From Gloeopeniophorella convolvens (Eukaryota; Basidiomycota; Agaricomycetes; Russulales), in NCBI GenBank assembly GCA_022496205.1, contig WTXD01000153.1, forward strand, positions 1 through 25,630: a DNA stretch of 25,630 nt, read 5' to 3'. This document shows positions 20,933 through 25,630 of this stretch, piece after piece (position 1 is the stretch's first letter; every line of letters starts with the position of its first letter). Below the pieces are notes generated by a model. It was not told the origin of the DNA. It saw nothing but the letters and a program-made list of their open reading frames with translations, and made no database searches. A program made the translations under genes and the position numbers.

Positions 20933-23284
20933 GAAAATTTTGGACCCTTTTAAGGCCCTATAAGGTCAAAAGGGTCGACCAGGATGAGAGATCCATGGCA
21001 CTCTGGTCGATTCGGCGAGTTGTATCTCGATTCTACCAGAGCAGGACAATTTCAGTCACTCATTATAATGTTCTCAAGACTTGTACTTTTTGATGCCAAA
21101 ATTGTAGAATCGTTGTATATTTTCAGCAACTACAAGGGAATACATAACACTATAATGTACTTGCTGGGAGCTCTGTCGCCCTGGACCCGCCGAGCGCGCC
21201 ACCGCGCAGTCATCTCGTGATGCTAAGTACTCTGCGTACACACAGCATGTAGGACAGCCACCGTGCCGAAGAGCGTCTCGTCCACGCGCTGCCCACCTCG
21301 ATGGTCTCGGTGCCATGTGAGGGCCCGGCGTGCTGCACGCCTTGGTGCCAGCGAACGGCCGCAGCCGCCCCATGAGCTTCTCAGTCAGTAATGCGCGCGC
21401 TCGTGCGCCATGAGCACCACGTGCTGCTGACAGGAGCACGATGCACCTCATCTCCTTAAACCTCTCCTCTTGTCGGGCGACAGGTGCTTGTCAGGTGGTA
21501 CTGCGGCAGGGATCAATATGCCGTGCAGCATCCACACGCGCGCCGTCGTCGGGGAAGGCGGGCGGTGGCAACAGTGGGGGCGAGCAGCTACACGAGCAGT
21601 TGTGGTCATACCTTGAAAGTGTGTGAGCATGACAATGTGCACTAAACACATCAGCCACAGGGGGAAACAAGCTCACAAACATACCTATGAAGTCGGGGGA
21701 GTAGGCATCATATGTGAGGTCTGTGAACAGCTGTATGTGCATGCGCGGTCAGTTGGTCATGTACCAAGAGACATGGATGTGCCTGGCACTTCACCTCAAA
21801 GCAGCTGTGCGTGTCCAAGTACCGTCCGGGCAGAAGAGGGGAAGTGGGCCACACCGTTGTCGTGAGAGGACGAGACAGAGACGATGAAAATTTCCCAAGT
21901 TGTTTGCATCAATTGTCACACGTCGCGCGTCACGCGATCACGTGCACCCTCGGGCCACCACACCGTGACTTGAACAGAGTCCTCAAGGCCTCACCTCGCA
22001 CCCTCCTAGGCTACTGTACAACAACGCCGACTGCGAGGTGAAGACAATCGGTCAAGCAGCAACGATCTAGCCCTCACGCTGGACATACGATTTGTGCTGG
22101 CGATGACGATCGCATGGACTTGCTACAACCACAACCAGCATGAATCGTGTTGAATCGCACGCCCGGTATGCGGTCTCATCACCATCTAGCCACGACGTGG
22201 GACCCCCACGCGCCCTACCCTGCCACTCAGGGGTCACGACGATGCCAACCATAGCGCGAAGACAGGCGACCGCCCCACGATCGGTGACGACGTGCGCGGT
22301 GCGCAGGCGCATGCATGCGGCATGCGCGCAATTCGCGATGGCCGCGGCCGCATCGTCTTGATGTGGTCTTAGATGCCAGGAATTGTGTACACATGCCACC
22401 ACATCGTCACCGCCTCTGTCGCAGTGCCCCAGCGACGGCATGGCACTGCTGCCGCCGAGGCAACACGGCGCGTGCACAACTCGCAGCGACAGTGGCACCT
22501 TCTCCCGTCCCTCCTCATTCGAAATGGGGCTGTTCGGCGAATTTCGCGGCATCGTCATTGTAACGAGTCGGGGCGTGGGCATGGGAGCTCGCGTTCAACA
22601 GCCGTTTTTGTCGACGGGACTGTGCTGCAGCAGCAGCGCTCTTGCCAGGCGCGCGTCGCCCCGCCATGTCGCGGCCGCGCTACGCAGCTGAACCCGCTGT
22701 GCCGGCGCATTGGCGTTGTCATGGTACAGTGCGGGGGCATGCGACGCGAATTGTGTGTGCATGTCGTTCTGCGAGGCACTCGTGGTGGCTGGCCGATGGG
22801 GGCGAATTGATGGACCTAGGACGAGGGCTCGGTAGAGACAGCAACGAGGCAGGAGGCGGTGGCAGTGATTCAGGGGCGCATACGTCGTGGTGAGAGCTGA
22901 GAAGGGCCACGCTGGTTGTGACGTCGTGCACGAACTGCGCCGTCGCGAGGCAGCATGCAGCATCTTGCAGTGTTCAATGGCCCTTACATGACCTCGTAGA
23001 TCTTGTCGAAATTGTGCGATAATGTGATAATGGTCACCGGAATCTCAAGGGGCGACAAGTCGATGCCGAATCCAGTCACCGATCGCCAAGGGTCCATGGC
23101 AAGCCATGGCACCCCGACAACCTCCGGTAATAACCAGGTCTCATCTCACAGTTTCGATCTCGCAAATACCCGATCTTGCCCAAGCTTGCCTATCGATGAA
23201 TTCTCGATCCGGAAGATACACGGCCATATCGGGCGCGATAACCGGACCCGGAGCCCCTCCAGGCCGCAAGGGCCCGCAAGAAGT

Positions 23285-23301
23285 TTCGGGTTTTGGTGAT
23301 G
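23285..23301 (-). repeat. Terminal inverted repeat, copy 2 outer end
   Basis: TTCGGGTTTTGGTGATG, inverse of 20916-20932; it marks the right border of the palindrome. Confidence 0.8.
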
Positions 23302-23524
23302 GATGCTTGCCACCGAAGCACAGCCAGCAATAATATATCCTTTTCCTTATTCTCAATGGCTTGCGCGGATACGGTGCGTGATGTTCAAAAATAGAATGTA
23401 TGCATGCAGGCAAAACCGGGCAGATGCCCATCGATGGAGGAGCGATTATAAGATGTTTTGGACGCGCGCAGGGCACGACCGCATCCGCCATGCCCTGTTC
23501 AAGCTCCTGGAATTTGAGTCTTGT
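23302..23524. other. Unique DNA between the palindrome and the LTR, no gene seen
   Basis: About 220 bases with a few AT-rich runs and no supported open frame. It contains the right flank of the palindrome and presumably the retrotransposon's integration point. Confidence 0.4.
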
Positions 23525-24052
23525 CAGCTGTAAGCAACATCCTAATCACCGAGGACTTCCCTCACCAAGCGGAAAGTATACGGGCCCCACCCATTGTCAC
23601 AATTTCTTGCCTTGTCGGACGCTCATCTTTTTCTTACTGTACTCTGCTTACTTCCTCATCATTCCGATACTCCGAGCGCCGCTTTATCTATATCCCCCTG
23701 CCCCACTTTACTCCGTTCTGACTCGACTCCATACTGTAGAATCCTCTAGAACATTTGTACTATTATTGACCACCCCGCCTGTCAGGACTCACTCACAGGG
23801 TGCGCGCAGAGAGGATAGCCGAGGGTTTGGAGAGCGTCACAGAGGGGGAACAGAAGATGAGCTGCGAGTATTGCAGATACGAGGGGGAACACACTAACAG
23901 TGCTATTGCAGTGCTAGGTACAGATGAGAGTGCCACAGATGGACAGTCTGAGGACTACTGGGCGATACATGGGGGTCTTATATACTACTGGAGACCCCCC
24001 AGACAAATCTGGTCTAATTACTGATGGGGATTCCAGAGGGGATTCCCCATAA
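23525..24052 (-). repeat. 3' LTR (limits approximate)
   Basis: Lies directly after the polypurine tract. Reading the minus strand, it starts near TTATGGGGAATCCCC, carries a TATA box (TATATAAGA, complement of 23976-23984) about 70 bases in, and ends near GCTTACAGCTGACA. U3 would be very short. The exact 3' end could be the CA at about 23531 or the CA near 23524; a second LTR copy is needed to decide. Confidence 0.5.
23971..23999. repeat. Hairpin enclosing the LTR TATA box
   Basis: GGGGGTCT (23971-23978) and AGACCCCC (23992-23999) can pair around a 13-nt loop that includes most of the TATA element of the LTR. It may be fortuitous, or act in RNA as part of the transcript end or 5' leader. Confidence 0.45.
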
Positions 24053-24064
24053 CCTCTCCTCTCT
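24053..24064 (-). promoter_or_regulatory. Polypurine tract
   Basis: AGAGAGGAGAGG on the minus strand, immediately before the 3' LTR. It is the expected primer site for plus-strand DNA synthesis. The coding frame reads through it. Confidence 0.65.
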
Positions 24065-25630
24065 GATACACTTCTTAGATTCCATCGCAGAGTGGGGCTT
24101 GAGGCCCCATGGAGTTCTTGATGATCAGAGTCCCAAAGAGGACGCACGAAGTGTTTCACCTTGATCAAGGTTCTGGTTACTTTGAGACGAGTAATATGGC
24201 CATTCTGAGAGATCCCTAGTCCGGGATCTTGGGGGTATTCCAGGGTTAATTGGCCATTAGGGAGTAGGGCGAGGAATGGGGGTGAAGGGTCATGTGATGC
24301 ATTTCGACTTGTAGTCGCAATGTGAGTGGTACGCGTCGCATTGTGAGCGACGCATAGGGTATTTACTGGTAGGGCTGGATTCGCTCTAGTGTTCTGAGCA
24401 GTTCGACCTCCTTGAGGCCCTAGTGTTCGTGACATTATCCCCTCTTTATGATTGCGCTGCGCCTGAAGCGCATTGATAAGTCTGTCATGAGCGAGTGATG
24501 GTGGTTGCGGCATAGAGGGGTGTCGTTGGTGGAATGAGTGAACAGTTTCCATGGCATGTTTCATTTCCGAGTAAGGGACCCATGAATTTTCAGAGTCAGG
24601 GTAACCTTTCCACTTGACAAGGTATTGAACGCCTTGTCGGTTTCTAGTGGTTCGGCTCTTGATAATTGTTTCAATCTCGTAGTGTCCTTCTTCATCGTCA
24701 ATGATTTCAGGTGGGGGTGTTGAAAAGTTAGGTCCGTGAGCGGTGGTTTCTTTGTATGGGGAAATGAGTGAGTTGTGAAAGACAGGGTGAATGTGCCAAT
24801 GGTCGGGTAGTTTGAGTTTACTGGTGACCGCGTAGGAGGTGATGACTTTAAATGGTCCATAATGTTTGGGTGTTAACTTTGCCTTTGGATGTGTTGTACG
24901 AAGGTTCTTTGCTTCTAGCCAGACAAGATCTCCTTCTTTGTATTTGTGTTCTGGTCCGTCCGGTCTAGAGCGTTTCATGATTTCTGCGGCATTTTCTAAG
25001 CTCGCTTTGATTTCGGTGCGGATTTGCTCGAGTAGTATGAGACGTTGTTCAGCAGATTCAACTTGGGAACCGAGTTGTGGTGGTGGAATGAATTTGGGGA
25101 GGAAGCCATACCAGGCTAGGAAGGGTGCAATATGGGTAGCTGAGTGCTGGCGATTATTGTGTGCAAACTCCATAAACGGGATGAGGTCAACCCAGTTGTC
25201 TTGTTGATAATTGCAGAAGACTCGTAGGTATTGTTCTAGTTCTTGGTTAACTCATTCTGTTTCGCCATTGGTCTGAGGGTGGTATGCAGTACTGAGGGTG
25301 AGAGTTACTTGAAGTCGTTTCCAGACTTCTTGCATAAATTGCGATGCGAATTGCAGTCCTCTGTTGGAGATAACTTGTTTAGGAAGTCCAGTGCGCTTCC
25401 AGACATAATTGATGTAGAGGTCGGCAGTTTGTTCTGAGGTGATAGTCTTATGATAGGGAGTGATGATAGTGGCTTTGGTGAAGCGGTCAACTACGACGTA
25501 GAGTGAGTTGTATCCCTTTGAGATAGGGAGGTCGGTAATGAAGTCCATGGTGATGACTTCCCAGGGACGGTTTGGGATTTTGTTCGGATGCAGTGGAATG
25601 GGATTAGGGTGTTGTCGTTTAGTGTTTGGC

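Larger units (their letters stand above)
20916..23301 (-). mobile_element. Right arm: non-autonomous TIR transposon-like element, copy 2 (inverted)
   Basis: Inverted copy of 17725-20110, 2,386 bp, with the same 17-bp terminal repeats at 20916-20932 and 23285-23301. Every open frame over 60 codons in the left arm recurs here on the other strand; only the outermost 150 bases show changes (two bases). Such identity implies a very recent duplication, a recent second insertion, or continuing gene conversion between the arms. As in copy 1, no transposase is encoded. Confidence 0.7.
23914..25629 (-). pseudogene. Retrotransposon pol: integrase and chromodomain (partial, inactivated)
   Basis: One minus-strand frame runs from the window edge to 23914, broken once by TGA at 25254-25252. 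The integrase core begins around PWEVITMDFITDLP. The catalytic triad should be D,D-x35-E: the first Asp is in MDFI (codon 25545-25543) and the Glu lies 36 residues after the middle position, right before the stop. The middle residue, normally Asp in SDRGPQF, is Asn (SNRGLQF, codon 25365-25363). After the TGA the frame resumes with VNQELEQYLR and continues through MEFAHNNRQHSATHIAPF, GDLVWLEAKNLR, the HYGPFKV module and a chromodomain (about 24684-24538) with YLVKWKGYPDSENSW. About 220 more residues follow, the last 45 inside the LTR. Both lesions make the integrase non-functional. The chromodomain is expected to guide integration to modified histones. Confidence 0.85.
23525..25630 (-). mobile_element. 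Ty3/gypsy chromodomain LTR retrotransposon, 3' portion
   Basis: Minus-strand element running off the right edge: integrase core, GPF module, chromodomain, polypurine tract and 3' LTR in that order. Gag, protease, reverse transcriptase and RNase H would lie beyond 25630. The integrase-last order and the chromodomain place it among the chromoviruses of the Ty3/gypsy group (Metaviridae-type retroelements of fungi). The coding part is inactivated (see the pol entry). The left limit is approximate because the second LTR and the target-site duplication are not in view. Confidence 0.8.

Noticed and set aside
1..25630. CRISPR arrays, rRNA, tRNA or telomere repeats
   Set aside because: No regularly spaced direct repeats, no conserved rRNA segments, no convincing tRNA cloverleaf and no TTAGGG-type runs were seen on reading; a tRNAscan run would be needed to exclude tRNA fully.

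Overview
The window looks like nuclear DNA of a basidiomycete fungus, most likely an Agaricomycete. The genes are split by very short introns (47-74 nt) with GT...AG ends. There is a family of large F-box-like genes, a glycoside hydrolase family 79 (GH79) remnant, and a chromodomain Ty3/gypsy retrotransposon. No bacterial operon, Shine-Dalgarno pattern, CRISPR array, rRNA or tRNA was seen. The organism assignment is inference; no database was consulted.

Layout. (1) 1-2012: 3' part of a spliced gene for a protein with several zinc-binding motifs and a C-terminal PHD finger cut by the last intron. (2) 2236-2900: 5'-truncated remnant of a GH79 enzyme. (3) 3522-14859: five members of one F-box-like family, called here A (3522-5396, +), B (5860-7715, +), D (8136-9924, -), C (10779-12637, +, pseudogene) and E (12938-14859, -, frameshifted). 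B/D and C/E are two copies of one convergent two-gene cassette of about 4.7-4.9 kb that includes the spacer and outer flanks. A is a third copy of the plus-strand gene. All five share one intron position just before a conserved N/ENKW-SLPA motif. (4) 14860-16816: the duplication's far flank, then mostly unassigned DNA. (5) 16817-17724: a degraded hypothetical gene behind a clear TATA box. (6) 17725-23301: a giant palindrome with two 2,386-bp arms, almost identical, inverted, around an 805-bp spacer. Each arm is a transposon-like element with 17-bp terminal inverted repeats (CATCACCAAAACCCGAA) and no recognisable transposase. (7) About 23525 to the right edge: 3' end of a minus-strand Ty3/gypsy element (integrase, chromodomain, polypurine tract, 3' LTR), inactivated by a catalytic Asp-to-Asn change and a nonsense codon.

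The window reads as fast-evolving accessory sequence: one gene family multiplying and decaying in local duplications, beside a young terminal-inverted-repeat element and an older CpG-decayed retroelement. Most worth pursuing are the palindromic element pair, whose spacer appears to have been inverted by recombination between the copies, and F-box gene A, whose reading frame survives a +1 indel only through altered or absent splicing.
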